Source: Synechococcus sp. PCC 7335 (GTDB taxonomy: Bacteria > Cyanobacteriota > Cyanobacteriia > Phormidesmidales > Phormidesmidaceae). From it: DNA of 64,000 nt. The notes under the pieces were generated by a model. That model was given only the letters and a program-made list of their open reading frames with translations. It had not been told where the DNA came from and made no database searches. Positions 7,979 through 16,661 of this stretch are shown here, piece after piece. Location: positions 695,040-759,039 of the forward strand of contig NZ_DS989905.1 of assembly GCF_000155595.1 (NCBI RefSeq). Reading direction: 5' to 3'. The stretch's first letter is position 1. Each line of letters begins with the position of its first letter. The translations under genes were made by a program, and so were the position numbers.

Positions 7979-8701
7979 TTAATGAACAAGCTGTGATGCC
8001 GTAGTTGCCATAGGCGCATTGATAGTGGTATCTGGAGCTTTAGTCGCGATGCCAACAATATGAGGAGAGACAACCGGGAGATTAAGCTGAAAGTGTTCGT
8101 AGTCTACAGAAGAAAATCCTGCTTTAACTAACATCTTCTGCGTCTCCCGATTGGGATGACAGTTATCAAAGAGCGTTTTCCAAAAGGGCGTAATTTTGTC
8201 TTGGATGCGACGAGTCCAAGATCCGTTTTCAGCGGCTACATGCTCAAGAAAGATAAAATGACCACCGGGTTTGAGAATGCGCTGTATCTCTTGTAGAACA
8301 GTGTCTAAATGATCAACCGAACAGAGAACATGCGTGCTGACAACCGTATCGATGGCAGCCGTTTCAACAGGTAAGCTTTCAGCAGCACCGCCGTGTATAT
8401 CAACGTGATGCAGCCCTCTCTGCTGAGCTTCTTGACGCAAATAGGAATGCATAAAGAGATTTGGTTCTACACCTATCCAGTGAATGTCAGTAGGATAGTA
8501 GGCCAAGTTTGCGCCCGCGCCGGGGCCAATCTCTAGAACAGTGCCCTGGAGATTAGCAAGCAGCGATCGCTTCAAATCAGCCATGTTTGAATAGCCGCTA
8601 CAGGCCGTTAACTGAATCGCATGATTATCAGCAGCGTTAGCTTTAGACATGCCCCAGGCAAACAAGCGCTGCTGAAGCTGATGAAGTCTAGAAAAATTCA
8701 T
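7979..8701 (-). CDS. Class I SAM-dependent methyltransferase
   Basis: 240 residues. Motif I VLEIGPGAGANLAYYP (about residues 55-70), an acidic motif II position (IGVEPN), the post-I segment and motif III (HFIFLEHVAAENG) identify a Rossmann-fold methyltransferase of the Methyltransf_11 type. The substrate is unknown. Relatives in the UbiE/thiol-methyltransferase neighbourhood include proteins methylating quinones, arsenite and sulfide. Being placed between an ACR3/BASS-like exporter and DsrE, a role in methylating a toxic thiol or metalloid is possible, but nothing in the sequence decides this. Confidence 0.75.
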   Translation of the reverse strand: MNFSRLHQLQQRLFAWGMSKANAADNHAIQLTACSGYSNMADLKRSLLANLQGTVLEIGPGAGANLAYYPTDIHWIGVEPNLFMHSYLRQEAQQRGLHHVDIHGGAAESLPVETAAIDTVVSTHVLCSVDHLDTVLQEIQRILKPGGHFIFLEHVAAENGSWTRRIQDKITPFWKTLFDNCHPNRETQKMLVKAGFSSVDYEHFQLNLPVVSPHIVGIATKAPDTTINAPMATTASQLVH

Positions 8702-8754
8702 GGTAGGCGGAGTACGTGATTATGAAGAGTAGAGAATAACTGGAACAACCTGTG

Positions 8755-9759
8755 CTAATGCGAGGGAGAGCGTGTCAGTGAAGGGTTAGGCTCCGGAGCG
8801 GGGCCAAAGATTCTGCCGGTAAAGCGCACGTACCAGGCAGCGGCTTGAACCTGGATGATGTAGGCCATGGCGATGATTAAGGCAATTTCGGAGCCTTGTT
8901 CATTGCCGAAGGCAGTCATGGCGATCGCCAGCGCAATCGAGAGATTTCGCATCACCGTGCCGTAGACGAGAGCGATCGCATCTCCTCGATTAAAGAACAA
9001 CTTGCCAACAATCGTACTCAGCAAGAAGTTCACTACATACAAAATGGCCAGCGGCAACAAAAACGACAGCAGCACCATTGGACTGGCAATAATGTCTTTG
9101 GCTTTAAGCGCCATCGCCACAAACACAATGCCTAAAACGCCTAGCGTTGAAAAGGCCGGAAACTTTCTCTTTAGGTTCTGATGATATTTACGCTCACCGA
9201 CAATTCTAATGAGCGAGACGCGAGTGACGAACCCTAGCAGCATCGGCAAAAATACAATAATGACAATTTGCTTGAAGATGCTCGCTAGGGGAATTTCTAC
9301 CACTGTCCCCATGAGCCACTTCGCGTAAAAGGGGGTTGCCACCGAGCCTAAGATAAGACCAATCACCGTCATCTTGATAGCAGCGCTGATATTTCCTCTT
9401 GCAAAGCCTGTCCAAGAAATAGTCATGCCGCTAGTCGGTAGCAGTGAAGCCAGCAGCAAGCCCAGCGCAACTAAAGGCTGATCGGCAAAAAACACTTTGC
9501 CCATACCAAAGGCAAAAAAGGGAATAAGGCCAAAATTCATCAGCTGCGTGATGAGCTGCACCTTGTAATCGCCGCCTGAGAGCACCTCCTGCACTTGCAG
9601 GTTGATCATCATCGGATACACCATCAAAAAGGTGAGTGGAATAATCAGCGCCTTCAGCGCAGAAGGATCAACTAGCGCGCCAACGATAATGCCTGCAACC
9701 ATGCACACCGGCACAGACCAAACCAGATGCTTTTGAATGAAACCCAACACCTTCCACAT
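8755..9759 (-). CDS. Bile-acid:sodium symporter/ACR3-superfamily membrane transporter
   Basis: 334 residues with about ten hydrophobic helices. The run PLTFLMVYPMMINLQ in helix 2 and LLPTSGMTISWTGFARGN resemble the ACR3/BASS superfamily, and the length fits. Arsenite-specific Acr3 proteins carry a conserved cysteine in helix 4; I see no cysteine in the matching segment (LLASLLPTSGMT), so arsenite export is doubtful. It could export or import an organic or sulfur anion. It is the second gene of the leftward operon starting at the rhodanese at 10182, with 36 bp between them. Confidence 0.75.
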   Translation of the reverse strand: MWKVLGFIQKHLVWSVPVCMVAGIIVGALVDPSALKALIIPLTFLMVYPMMINLQVQEVLSGGDYKVQLITQLMNFGLIPFFAFGMGKVFFADQPLVALGLLLASLLPTSGMTISWTGFARGNISAAIKMTVIGLILGSVATPFYAKWLMGTVVEIPLASIFKQIVIIVFLPMLLGFVTRVSLIRIVGERKYHQNLKRKFPAFSTLGVLGIVFVAMALKAKDIIASPMVLLSFLLPLAILYVVNFLLSTIVGKLFFNRGDAIALVYGTVMRNLSIALAIAMTAFGNEQGSEIALIIAMAYIIQVQAAAWYVRFTGRIFGPAPEPNPSLTRSPSH

Positions 9760-9795
9760 AGGGTGTTTTCTCCTTAACTATTGAGACATTGACGA

Positions 9796-10182
9796 TTACT
9801 GAGAAGACTTGTTGTTTTGGATAGGTAACGCTGCTTTTTTCCAACTCATCATGCCGCCCGAAATATTGAAGATATTCGAAAAGCCTAATTTCACCAGCGC
9901 TTTAGCAACAATCGGACTCCGATGCGATGTCAGACAAACTACCGCAAGGGGTTCATCTTTGGGCAGTGCTCGAAACCACCGAGGGAGAACCCAGTTTTGC
10001 AGCCATGGAATCTGGCTGAGCAAAATGCGCTGCATACTGAGGTTTAATGCTGTAGGCGCGTGAAAAGAGCGATATTCAACGGATGTACGCACATCCAGTA
10101 ATCGCGGTGGGCTGGCAAGCTGAACGAACTCTTCCGGAGACAAAGAGACGATGTGCGGCGTTGTAGAAGACACAGATGTCAT
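9796..10182 (-). CDS. Cytoplasmic rhodanese-like protein
   Basis: 128 residues with no signal peptide. One rhodanese domain: LLDVRTSVEYRSFHAPTALN, then the active-site loop VCLTSHRSPIVAKAL with the catalytic Cys at about residue 83. It lacks the usual CRSGxR sequence, so the loop chemistry may differ. It is first in a leftward operon with the BASS/ACR3-like carrier, methyltransferase, DsrE and exported rhodanese, and follows the psbA terminator, so it needs its own promoter; I found no copy of the regulon palindrome directly before it. Confidence 0.75.
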   Translation of the reverse strand: MTSVSSTTPHIVSLSPEEFVQLASPPRLLDVRTSVEYRSFHAPTALNLSMQRILLSQIPWLQNWVLPRWFRALPKDEPLAVVCLTSHRSPIVAKALVKLGFSNIFNISGGMMSWKKAALPIQNNKSSQ

Positions 10183-10255
10183 GAGTAGTATTGAAAAAGA
10201 AAGTAGGGTTGATTAATAGACAGCAAGCGGGATCAACAAAGCTTGAATAAAAGGT

Positions 10256-10286
10256 GCGGCTGCATAATCTGTTGTTATGCAGCCGC
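10256..10286 (-). terminator. Rho-independent terminator of the psbA operon
   Basis: A perfect 12-bp stem (10256-10267 with 10275-10286, GCGGCTGCATAA) and a 7-nt loop. Read on the minus strand it is followed by a T-rich tract (CCTTTTATT). It lies 14 bp after the psbA stop codon. Confidence 0.85.
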
Positions 10287-10299
10287 TGGTGAAACATGA

Positions 10300-11415
10300 C
10301 TAGCTTGCCGCAAGCGTTGGCAGAGCAGCCGGAAGGCTCAAGGCCACAGGCGTTGCCTCACCGCTAGATAGCAACAGCGGGAAATTGTGAGCATTCACAG
10401 CGTGCATCGATTGAATGCCTTGGGTAGCCCGACTGATCAGCTCAGCAGAGGTGCGAATAGGGCGACCCTGACTATCGAGAATAGAGTGGTTAAAGTTAAA
10501 CCCGTTGAGGTTAAACGCCATCAACCCGATGCCCAGCGTGGCAAACCAGATGCCGAGGGTCGGCAACGCGGCTAACATGAAATGAACCGATCGACTGTTG
10601 CCCACTGACGCACTGGGAATAAGCAGATGTCCCAAGAACCCGACATGGCCCGCAACAACATTGTAGGTCGCCTCTTGCTGACCAAAGCGGTAGCCTGCGT
10701 TAGCAGATTCTATCTCAGAGGTCTCACGAATCAGGCTGGCAGTGACCAAAGAACCATGGAGTGCGCTGAGCAAAGCGCCGCCGAAAATACCCGCAACACC
10801 CAGCATGTGGAAGGGATGCATCAGCACGTTATGACGGGATTGGAGCGTGAGCATGAAGTGAAATGTGCCTGAAATACCCAAAGGCATCCCTTCTGAAAAA
10901 CTGCCCTGCCCGATAGGGTAGACCAATAGAACAGCAGTCGCAGCGGCGACAGGGGCCGAAAACGCAACCGCAATCCAAGGACGCATGCCAAGGCGGTAGC
11001 TCAGCTCCCACTGGCGACCCAAGTAGGCCCAGATACCGATCAAGAAGTGAAACACAATTAGCTGATAGGGGCCACCGTTATACAGCCACTCAGCGACTGA
11101 GCTAGCTTCCCATAGCGGGTAAAAGTGAAGTCCGATGGCGGCAGAAGTGGGCACAACCGCCGCAGTGACTGGATTGTTGCCGGTGAGAATAGAGCCAAAG
11201 ATAGGTTCTCGAATGCCGTCTAGATCAACGGGTGGGGCTGAGACAATGGCGATCGCAAAGACAATGGTTGCCACTGCTAGCGTAGGAATCATCAGCACGC
11301 CAAACCAGCCGATGTAAATCCGGTTTTGGGTACTGGTAACCCACTCACAAAACTGCTCCCATAGGTCTGAAAGGCTCAGACTGGGTCCGCGTCTATATCT
11401 AATTGAAGTACTCAT
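10300..11415 (-). CDS. psbA: Atypical (rogue/sentinel) photosystem II D1 protein
   Basis: 371 residues, clearly D1: five membrane helices, chlorophyll ligand H203 (H198 in standard D1), Fe ligands H220 and H278 (H215, H272), the redox Tyr Y166 (Y161) and its partner H195 (H190). The Mn4Ca ligands are damaged: D170 is E175, E189 is R194, E333 is A339, D342 is L348 and A344 is S350, while H332 and H337 are kept. This pattern marks the rogue/sentinel D1 class, which is thought to make photosystem II unable to evolve oxygen. The far-red chlorophyll f synthase D1 needs Gln-Asp at 127/128; here these are Leu-Gly, so it is not ChlF. It is the last gene of the DUF302-petC-kirBac operon, with GGAGG before the start. 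Confidence 0.93.
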   Translation of the reverse strand: MSTSIRYRRGPSLSLSDLWEQFCEWVTSTQNRIYIGWFGVLMIPTLAVATIVFAIAIVSAPPVDLDGIREPIFGSILTGNNPVTAAVVPTSAAIGLHFYPLWEASSVAEWLYNGGPYQLIVFHFLIGIWAYLGRQWELSYRLGMRPWIAVAFSAPVAAATAVLLVYPIGQGSFSEGMPLGISGTFHFMLTLQSRHNVLMHPFHMLGVAGIFGGALLSALHGSLVTASLIRETSEIESANAGYRFGQQEATYNVVAGHVGFLGHLLIPSASVGNSRSVHFMLAALPTLGIWFATLGIGLMAFNLNGFNFNHSILDSQGRPIRTSAELISRATQGIQSMHAVNAHNFPLLLSSGEATPVALSLPAALPTLAAS

Positions 11416-11608
11416 GGGTAGAACCTCCGAGATTTAGTAATTTTTTCGGTTTTTGCAGACCGCTTGTGTAGGTAGCAAAAGAAAGCGGTTAAATACGGTT
11501 GAAGGGAGTCAACCAAAGAAGAGAACGGGAACTCCCATCTATGATTTTTGCGGTCAAAAATGTGGAACTTGTGAAGTGCAAATAAATGCTAAGACAACAG
11601 CTTAGGTT

Positions 11609-12505
11609 TCACTCTGCTACGCCTGTAACAGAGTGGAAATGAGTAAAGTCGATGTAGCGATCGCCTCCAGCGGTATCGCGGATAATATCCACCAAGCGAT
11701 AGTTCCACAAAATATCTTCTGCATTAAACAAATGCCTAGCGTGAACCGCCTGCGCCACGGTCTCGTCAATGCCGCCTAAAGAAACAACAATCTGAGCACG
11801 TAGCTGAACTAACGATTCAGGCGTCTGTCCTTGCAGGGGACTGGTGGCATTAATCGGGTGAATAGCCATCCATGTCAATGAAAAATCGGGCGTTTGTGCG
11901 CGCAGCAATGTCAGTGGATATAGCCGACGAATGAACTGACCTTCTAAGCTCACTTCATCTCGTAGTAAATACACTCTCATTTGTGCCTCAACGATCTGAT
12001 TTCCTCGTTGATTGGCGACCCGAAACATCAGCGCAGGTGAGCCATTATAGGGGGCCACCACAGCTACTCGGCTAAACATAATCCGCGCAGTGGAGCGAGA
12101 AAATCTGGCGAAAGCAAGCCCGGTTACAATCGCCACTCCGATTAGCCCAATCAACACCTCGACTGCAACTACCGTATTGGTAAACGGCGTATTGGGATAC
12201 ATTGTGCCGTAACCAATAGAGGCAAGGGTTTGAACGCTGAAAAAGAATGCGTCCCAGAAGGAATGAGGCCGCGCATTGACGATTCCATCTGCTCCACCGA
12301 TTAAGTAAATCAGTGCGAAAAAGGTATTTAGGGCCGCATATAAACAGACAATGAGGGCCACAAACCCTGACCAGGGAATCGTCAGCAATAGGTGGTAGGG
12401 GTCGCGCCAATACTTGTACCAAATGCTGGAGTGGGGAAGGCGTACAATACCGTTAGAGGTGACGAGCTTCTGTCGCTGTTTCGGTTTTTGGTTTAAACCC
12501 ACCAA
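11609..12505 (-). CDS. Inward-rectifier (KirBac-type) potassium channel
   Basis: 298 residues. Two membrane helices (about 45-70 and 108-135) flank a pore loop with the K+ selectivity filter ASIGYGTM (about residues 97-103). The C-terminal 160 residues form the cytoplasmic immunoglobulin-like Kir domain (ALMFRVANQRGNQIVEAQMR is the characteristic strand). It works as a tetramer in the plasma or thylakoid membrane. The start overlaps the end of petC by 13 bp, so the two are translationally linked, and psbA follows. A channel that lets K+ balance thylakoid proton movement would fit a photosynthesis operon, but that is inference. Confidence 0.9.
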   Translation of the reverse strand: MVGLNQKPKQRQKLVTSNGIVRLPHSSIWYKYWRDPYHLLLTIPWSGFVALIVCLYAALNTFFALIYLIGGADGIVNARPHSFWDAFFFSVQTLASIGYGTMYPNTPFTNTVVAVEVLIGLIGVAIVTGLAFARFSRSTARIMFSRVAVVAPYNGSPALMFRVANQRGNQIVEAQMRVYLLRDEVSLEGQFIRRLYPLTLLRAQTPDFSLTWMAIHPINATSPLQGQTPESLVQLRAQIVVSLGGIDETVAQAVHARHLFNAEDILWNYRLVDIIRDTAGGDRYIDFTHFHSVTGVAE

Positions 12506-13041
12506 GGTTTCTGGTTTGTTCTAGGATCTGTTTCAGTCCAGGGATAGAGCCAAATGGCGTCCTCTTTTACCGCGACATGAACAATCTTCAAGGGCAAAGG
12601 GGCTGGCCCTCTAACGACACTTCCATCTGGGTCGTAGAGAGAGCCGTGACAGGGACATTGGAATTGTTGATCTCTTGGATTCCAGGGAAAGGTGCAGCCT
12701 AAATGCGTGCAGTTATCAACAATTCCTCTATCGCTTAGAGTACCGTCTTCATTCACAGTCATGTAAGTGGGTTCTCCAGCCAGCCCAGCGACTAGGGCGC
12801 GCGAACCAGGTGGCTCTGTCAAAATTTGACTGGCCGGAATCGGATTACCCAATCTGTCTTTAGCTAAAATACCACCGCCTTCTGACACCTCTTTGGGCGG
12901 CACAAAGAATTTACCCACCGGGTAGAGTGCGCCACCTGCGGTGACAGCGACGGCTGCGCCAGTTAAAAAGTTGAGCAGTTGCCGTCTAGAGAGCGACGGA
13001 ATATCGGGCGAGAGATTATCGGACGGAAGTGCTTGATCCAT
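12493..13041 (-). CDS. petC: Cytochrome b6f Rieske iron-sulfur protein (extra copy)
   Basis: 182 residues. A twin-arginine-type start (LSRRQLLNFLTGAAVAV) forms the membrane anchor. The [2Fe-2S] site is complete: C111-T-H113-L-G-C116 and C129-P-C131-H132-G-S. The C-terminal WTETDPRTNQKPWW is typical of cyanobacterial PetC1-like proteins. In cytochrome b6f it takes an electron from plastoquinol and passes it to cytochrome f. It sits with DUF2892 upstream and KirBac/psbA downstream. Since cyanobacteria usually have another petC on the chromosome, this is probably an environment-specific paralogue that tunes electron flow in the altered photosynthetic state. Confidence 0.9.
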   Translation of the reverse strand: MDQALPSDNLSPDIPSLSRRQLLNFLTGAAVAVTAGGALYPVGKFFVPPKEVSEGGGILAKDRLGNPIPASQILTEPPGSRALVAGLAGEPTYMTVNEDGTLSDRGIVDNCTHLGCTFPWNPRDQQFQCPCHGSLYDPDGSVVRGPAPLPLKIVHVAVKEDAIWLYPWTETDPRTNQKPWWV

Positions 13042-13117
13042 TGGTATAAAACCTCCTTAGTGTCGGCTAGAGCTGGCATCTCTTTGCCAGCTCAGCATAT
13101 TGATTATGAAAGGTTGA

Positions 13118-13330
13118 TCATGAAAGAGAATCTGTTGGGCGAGTATTAATTCCCAGCAGTTTATACAGTCCGCAAAAGCCGATAATGCCAGTGAGAAGCG
13201 CAATGGTACCCACCACATCTAGGGTGAGTCCTACATTAGAACCGGCATAGACAATCACACCCAAATACAGCAGTACACTCCCGGCAAGAATGCGAAGAAA
13301 GCGGTCTACAGTACCTACATTGCTAGACAT
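13118..13330 (-). CDS. DUF2892 (YgaP-type) small membrane protein
   Basis: 70 residues starting at the ATG at 13330, chosen because GGAGGG lies 9-10 bp upstream. MSSNVGTVDRFLRILAGSVL is the typical DUF2892 start, followed by two transmembrane helices (about 12-31 and 36-56). This domain is the C-terminal membrane part of the YgaP rhodanese and commonly accompanies sulfide-handling genes. Exact function unknown. It lies between DUF302 and petC in the leftward operon. Confidence 0.85.
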   Translation of the reverse strand: MSSNVGTVDRFLRILAGSVLLYLGVIVYAGSNVGLTLDVVGTIALLTGIIGFCGLYKLLGINTRPTDSLS

Positions 13331-13384
13331 AGCGTTAACCCTCCAAAGGTTAGATAGAATTGTGTTATGTGAAAATGGAAACAA

Positions 13385-13798
13385 CTAAGCAGCCACGGCC
13401 ATCGGCACAGCAGCAGGCAATCGCTCAATAACAGCCTGCATTTTTTCGCTGGCTTCGAGCGCGATCGCCTTCGCCTCTGGGCTGTGTACCATCAAGAACA
13501 TCATCAGCGGATCGACCGCCGAGACTTCAACTCTGCCATCCTCATGTTCTTGCACAACAACATTGCAGGGATACAGTGCTCCGGCTTTGTCATCCTCTTG
13601 AATCATGCTGTAGGCAATTCCGGGGTGGCAGGCCCCAAGAATTTTGTAGTTGCGAAAATCCTTGCCTAGCTTCTTTTTGAAAGCAGCCTGAACGTCAATC
13701 TCAGTTAAGATGCCAAGCCCTTCTTGTTTCAGCGATTCTGTTACTTGGGTGATTGCCTCTTCAAACGAGACATCTACAACCTTACTAAAGTGATACAT
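13385..13798 (-). CDS. DUF302-family protein
   Basis: 137 residues, soluble. FEEAITQVTESLKQEGLGIL, then the family signature YKILGACHPGIAYSMIQ and LYPCNVVVQE mark DUF302. The fold is a small alpha/beta barrel-like dimer; the biochemical role is not known. DUF302 proteins often sit with sulfur-oxidation or oxidative-stress genes. It is the first gene of the leftward operon DUF302-DUF2892-petC-kirBac-psbA and is preceded by the palindrome at 13888-13907, so it marks the promoter of the rogue-D1 operon. Confidence 0.85.
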   Translation of the reverse strand: MYHFSKVVDVSFEEAITQVTESLKQEGLGILTEIDVQAAFKKKLGKDFRNYKILGACHPGIAYSMIQEDDKAGALYPCNVVVQEHEDGRVEVSAVDPLMMFLMVHSPEAKAIALEASEKMQAVIERLPAAVPMAVAA

Positions 13799-13887
13799 CT
13801 TTAATAGCTCCTAGTTGTGTAGAAGTTGTGTGTACGACTTGTATCGGAGAAAATCGAAACATCACAAATCTTTAAGCTAATTTGATT

Positions 13888-13907
13888 GTATAACCAGATA
13901 GTAATTA
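13888..13907. promoter_or_regulatory. Regulon palindrome, copy 2 (leftward DUF302-psbA operon)
   Basis: The minus-strand sequence TAATTACTATCTGGTTATAC matches ATATTACTATATAGTTGTAT (copy at 26107) at 14 of 20 positions by my count. It lies about 90 bp before the DUF302 start. Confidence 0.65.
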
Positions 13908-14089
13908 ATAGGCGCAGTTTTGAATAAATCTCTCAAGATTAATATTTCATAGATTTTTCTCTATGAGAGCTTATTAACCGCATCCAATGGCCTAAGCAAT
14001 CTGTATATTGCACGGCCAGAGCCTAATTGTGCCTGTTTCTGTGAGCTGTTTACATACGCCCTGCGGCTAGCATTTTTATTTTAATTGCT

Positions 14090-14109
14090 ATATTACTATT
14101 TAGTAGTAT
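14090..14109. promoter_or_regulatory. Regulon palindrome, copy 3 (rightward dps-sqr operon)
   Basis: ATATTACTATTTAGTAGTAT, a good palindrome (arms ATAnTACTA / TAGTAnTAT), about 190 bp before the Dps start. Confidence 0.75.
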
Positions 14110-14298
14110 TGTAAAAAGGAACGCTCAAATAGACTTGAAAGATAAGGGCGACTGCAATTCTTTCGCTGTAAAAACTGACAGTGCTTCCTCATACTTTCTG
14201 CAAATTGTTGAGCTAGAACGGTTGGATGCTCCAAGGAATGTTCTGGCTCTGAGCTAAAAGCTCACTCAACTCTATCCGCCGAATAGGAGATTTACGTT

Positions 14299-14778
14299 AT
14301 GCAGACTATGTCCATCGATATTGGTATTGAAGAACAGGATCGTAAGGAGATTGCCCAAGGTCTTTCTAGATTACTGGCAGATACTTATACGCTGTACTTG
14401 AAGACTCATAATTTTCACTGGAATGTCACTGGCCCTATGTTTCGGACACTGCATCTGATGTTTGAAGAGCAGTATACCGAGCTGGCTTTGGCCGTGGATT
14501 TAATCGCTGAACGCATTAGATCTATAGGGTTTCCAGCCCCAGGCACCTATCATGAGTTTGCCAAGCTCTCTTCAATCAGCGAAGAAGTCGGTGTGCTGGA
14601 CGCTGAAGACATGATCCGTAAGTTAGTGGAAGGCCAAGAAGCGGTTGTTCGTACTGCGCGATCGCTTTTTCAAACACTGGAGCGTACTCACGACGAACCG
14701 ACCGCAGACTTACTCACCCAGCGTATGCAGGTGCATGAAAAAACAGCGTGGATGCTGAGAAGTTTGTTGGAAGAGTAG
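14299..14778 (+). CDS. dps: Dps-family ferritin-like protein
   Basis: 159 residues. The ferroxidase-site signature is clear: [20 protein letters not shown] (ligand His), then [19 protein letters not shown] with the acidic ligands, and [19 protein letters not shown] in the last helix. Dps proteins form dodecamers that oxidise Fe2+ with peroxide, store iron and protect DNA. The start is supported by TAGGAGATTTACGTT before the ATG. It is first in the rightward operon whose promoter holds the palindrome at 14090, suggesting that iron and peroxide control goes along with the change of redox state. Confidence 0.9.
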   Translation: MQTMSIDIGIEEQDRKEIAQGLSRLLADTYTLYLKTHNFHWNVTGPMFRTLHLMFEEQYTELALAVDLIAERIRSIGFPAPGTYHEFAKLSSISEEVGVLDAEDMIRKLVEGQEAVVRTARSLFQTLERTHDEPTADLLTQRMQVHEKTAWMLRSLLEE

Positions 14779-14909
14779 TGCCGAGCAAACACTATTTTGG
14801 TTTGGCTGGTGAGTTTTCAGAAGAAATACGAATGTTTCAGTGTGCAAGCCGCTAAAATTCAAGGCTTGTTAGCTGACTTTAATAATAGAAAGGAGCTTTC
14901 ATAAATCTC

Positions 14910-16286
14910 ATGGCAAATATTGTTGTCGTTGGAGCAGGACTCGCCGGACTTCCGGCAGCCTATGAGTTGCGCTACCTGCTACCCAAAGAGCATACGGTCA
15001 CGCTAGTTTCTAGCGAGCCAAATTTCACTTTTATTCCCGGACTGGTTCAAGTCGCGCTCAATCTTAAGCCGCTATCGCATGTTCAATTAGACTTAGCGCG
15101 GCTGGCAAAGCGTCATCACCTTAACTGGATGCCCGGTAAAGTGGTCAAGCTCGATCCGAAAACGCGATGTTTGACTGTCGTAGGAGAGCCCGTTGAAGGC
15201 GAGGCGGGAACTGACACCGAGATTGAATATGACTATTTAGCGATCGCCACGGGTGCATCTCTTGCCCTAGATCTCGTTCCAGGGCTTGGCCCGCACGGTG
15301 GCTACACTCACTCTATCTGTACGCCAGACCATGCCCTCACTGCCCGCCAAGCCTGGGTAGGCTTCCTCGAAAATCCTGGGCCGATTGTAATCGGCGCTGC
15401 ACCGGGTGCAGGGTGCTTTGGCCCTGCATACGAATTTGCACTCATGGCCGACCATGAGTTGCGTCGCAAGGGACTGCGCGATCAGGTTTCTATTACCTAT
15501 CTCACACCCGAACCTTATGTAGGTCATTTGGGCGTCTCTAACGTGAAACACGCTCGCAGACTCACAGCTGAGTTGATGCAGGAGAGAGATATCACTGTTG
15601 TTGAAAATGTGGCCATTACCACCGTTGACGAGCAGGCGGTGCATTTAAGAGATGGACGAATCTACCCGTTCAAATACTCGATGATTTTACCGGCCTTTCG
15701 GGGTGCGGGCTTTATCAGAGAAGTGCCCGGACTAGGCGATGAAAAAGGGTTTATTCCCATCTTGCCGACCCAGCGCCATCCTGACTTTCCTGAAATTTAT
15801 GCAGCGGGTGTGAGTACCCAAATGGCCCAGCCCGATCAGACTCAGGTGCCCATTGGGTTGCCTAAAAGTGGACAAATGGCCGAAGCGATGGCCACGGCTG
15901 TTGCTCACAATATTGCTGTGGAGCTAGGCGTAATTAAAGATTCGCTGAAAGTCCCTACGCTGGAGGCGCTTTGCTTCGCAGAATTTGGCGAGACTGGCAT
16001 TGCCTACATTGCCGCGCCTGTGCTAGCCGATCTTAAAACAGGAAAGCGAAAACGTTCCTATGCCGTCAGGGGGCCATGGGTTGTGTGGGTAAAAGCAGCC
16101 TTTGAAGAGTACTTCATGGTCAAGATGCGTACAGGGGTCGGCCTGCCGTGGTTCGAGAAGCTAGGGCTAAGAACGTTGTTCGGGCTAAAGATGCTGAAGT
16201 CTTTGTCCGAACCCTTATCGGTGACGTTGCCCAATAGGGCCTCAGTAGATCAAGAGAAAATCACTGTTGATACAACCCACGGATAG
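14910..16286 (+). CDS. sqr: Sulfide:quinone oxidoreductase
   Basis: 458 residues, a membrane-bound FAD enzyme that oxidises H2S to polysulfide and reduces quinone. The N-terminal dinucleotide-binding fold is VVVGAGLAGLPAAYEL (residues 5-20). The three redox cysteines of true SQR are present: C137 (SICTPDHA), C169 (GAGCFGPAYEF) and C355 (ALCFAEFGETG), with 32 residues between the first two as in the Aquifex enzyme. The C-terminal half (VWVKAAFEEYFMVKMRTG) supplies the membrane-binding helices. An AAGGAG site precedes the ATG. The following ArsR gene begins 12 bp after the stop. In cyanobacteria SQR feeds sulfide electrons into plastoquinone for anoxygenic photosynthesis or detoxification. Confidence 0.93.
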   Translation: MANIVVVGAGLAGLPAAYELRYLLPKEHTVTLVSSEPNFTFIPGLVQVALNLKPLSHVQLDLARLAKRHHLNWMPGKVVKLDPKTRCLTVVGEPVEGEAGTDTEIEYDYLAIATGASLALDLVPGLGPHGGYTHSICTPDHALTARQAWVGFLENPGPIVIGAAPGAGCFGPAYEFALMADHELRRKGLRDQVSITYLTPEPYVGHLGVSNVKHARRLTAELMQERDITVVENVAITTVDEQAVHLRDGRIYPFKYSMILPAFRGAGFIREVPGLGDEKGFIPILPTQRHPDFPEIYAAGVSTQMAQPDQTQVPIGLPKSGQMAEAMATAVAHNIAVELGVIKDSLKVPTLEALCFAEFGETGIAYIAAPVLADLKTGKRKRSYAVRGPWVVWVKAAFEEYFMVKMRTGVGLPWFEKLGLRTLFGLKMLKSLSEPLSVTLPNRASVDQEKITVDTTHG

Positions 16287-16298
16287 AGGCGGTCGATC

Positions 16299-16646
16299 GT
16301 GAAAACACCCTCTGATCAAACATCTATGAATTCAGTGGTAGATAATTCACTGTTGATAGCTCCTGTTTTTGACGCGCAACACTTTGAGCGAGTGGCTGAG
16401 CGGTTCAAGTTGCTAGGTGACGCTAGTCGCTTGCGAATTATCTCTGCGATTTGTCAACAGGAGCGGAGCGTGACTGAAATATGCGATCGCACTCATCTGA
16501 ACCAGCCCAATGTTTCTAAGCATTTAAAGACTCTCAAACAGGCAGGTGTTGTTGCCTGCCGCCGCGTAGGGCTCTGTCGGTACTATCGAGTGACTGACAA
16601 AGATTTTTGTTCAACTTGCATCAAGTCGCTATTGTTATCTCTTTAG
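16299..16646 (+). CDS. ArsR-family regulator, cysteine-rich, next to sqr
   Basis: 115 residues with a winged helix-turn-helix (VTEICDRTHLNQPNVSKHLKTLKQAGVV). It lacks the SmtB alpha5 zinc ligands but has six cysteines: C52, C62, C87, C93, C104 and C107. Direct linkage to sqr suggests it senses sulfide, persulfide or a thiol-reactive metal(loid), as SqrR, BigR and SuoR do. Which cysteines pair is not clear from sequence alone; C52 lies three residues after the BigR/SqrR position. It is one of two ArsR proteins in this block (the other at 25645), so either could bind the shared palindrome. Confidence 0.85.
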   Translation: MKTPSDQTSMNSVVDNSLLIAPVFDAQHFERVAERFKLLGDASRLRIISAICQQERSVTEICDRTHLNQPNVSKHLKTLKQAGVVACRRVGLCRYYRVTDKDFCSTCIKSLLLSL

Positions 16647-16661
16647 AAAAGAAACCTCATT

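Larger units (their letters stand above)
13799..14298. other. Divergent regulatory region of the two main operons
   Basis: 500 bp with no gene. It holds two copies of the shared palindrome (13888-13907 and 14090-14109), one for each direction. No other structure is obvious. Confidence 0.7.

Noticed and set aside
8755-9759. Arsenite-specific Acr3 exporter
   Set aside because: The conserved Acr3 cysteine segment is missing and no arsC/arsenite regulator is adjacent; only the superfamily is supported.
10300-11415. The D1 protein as chlorophyll f synthase (super-rogue D1, far-red cluster)
   Set aside because: The Gln-Asp dyad at D1 positions 127/128 is absent (Leu-Gly here), H332 and H337 are kept, and no far-red genes (rfpABC, apc, psb paralogues) are nearby.
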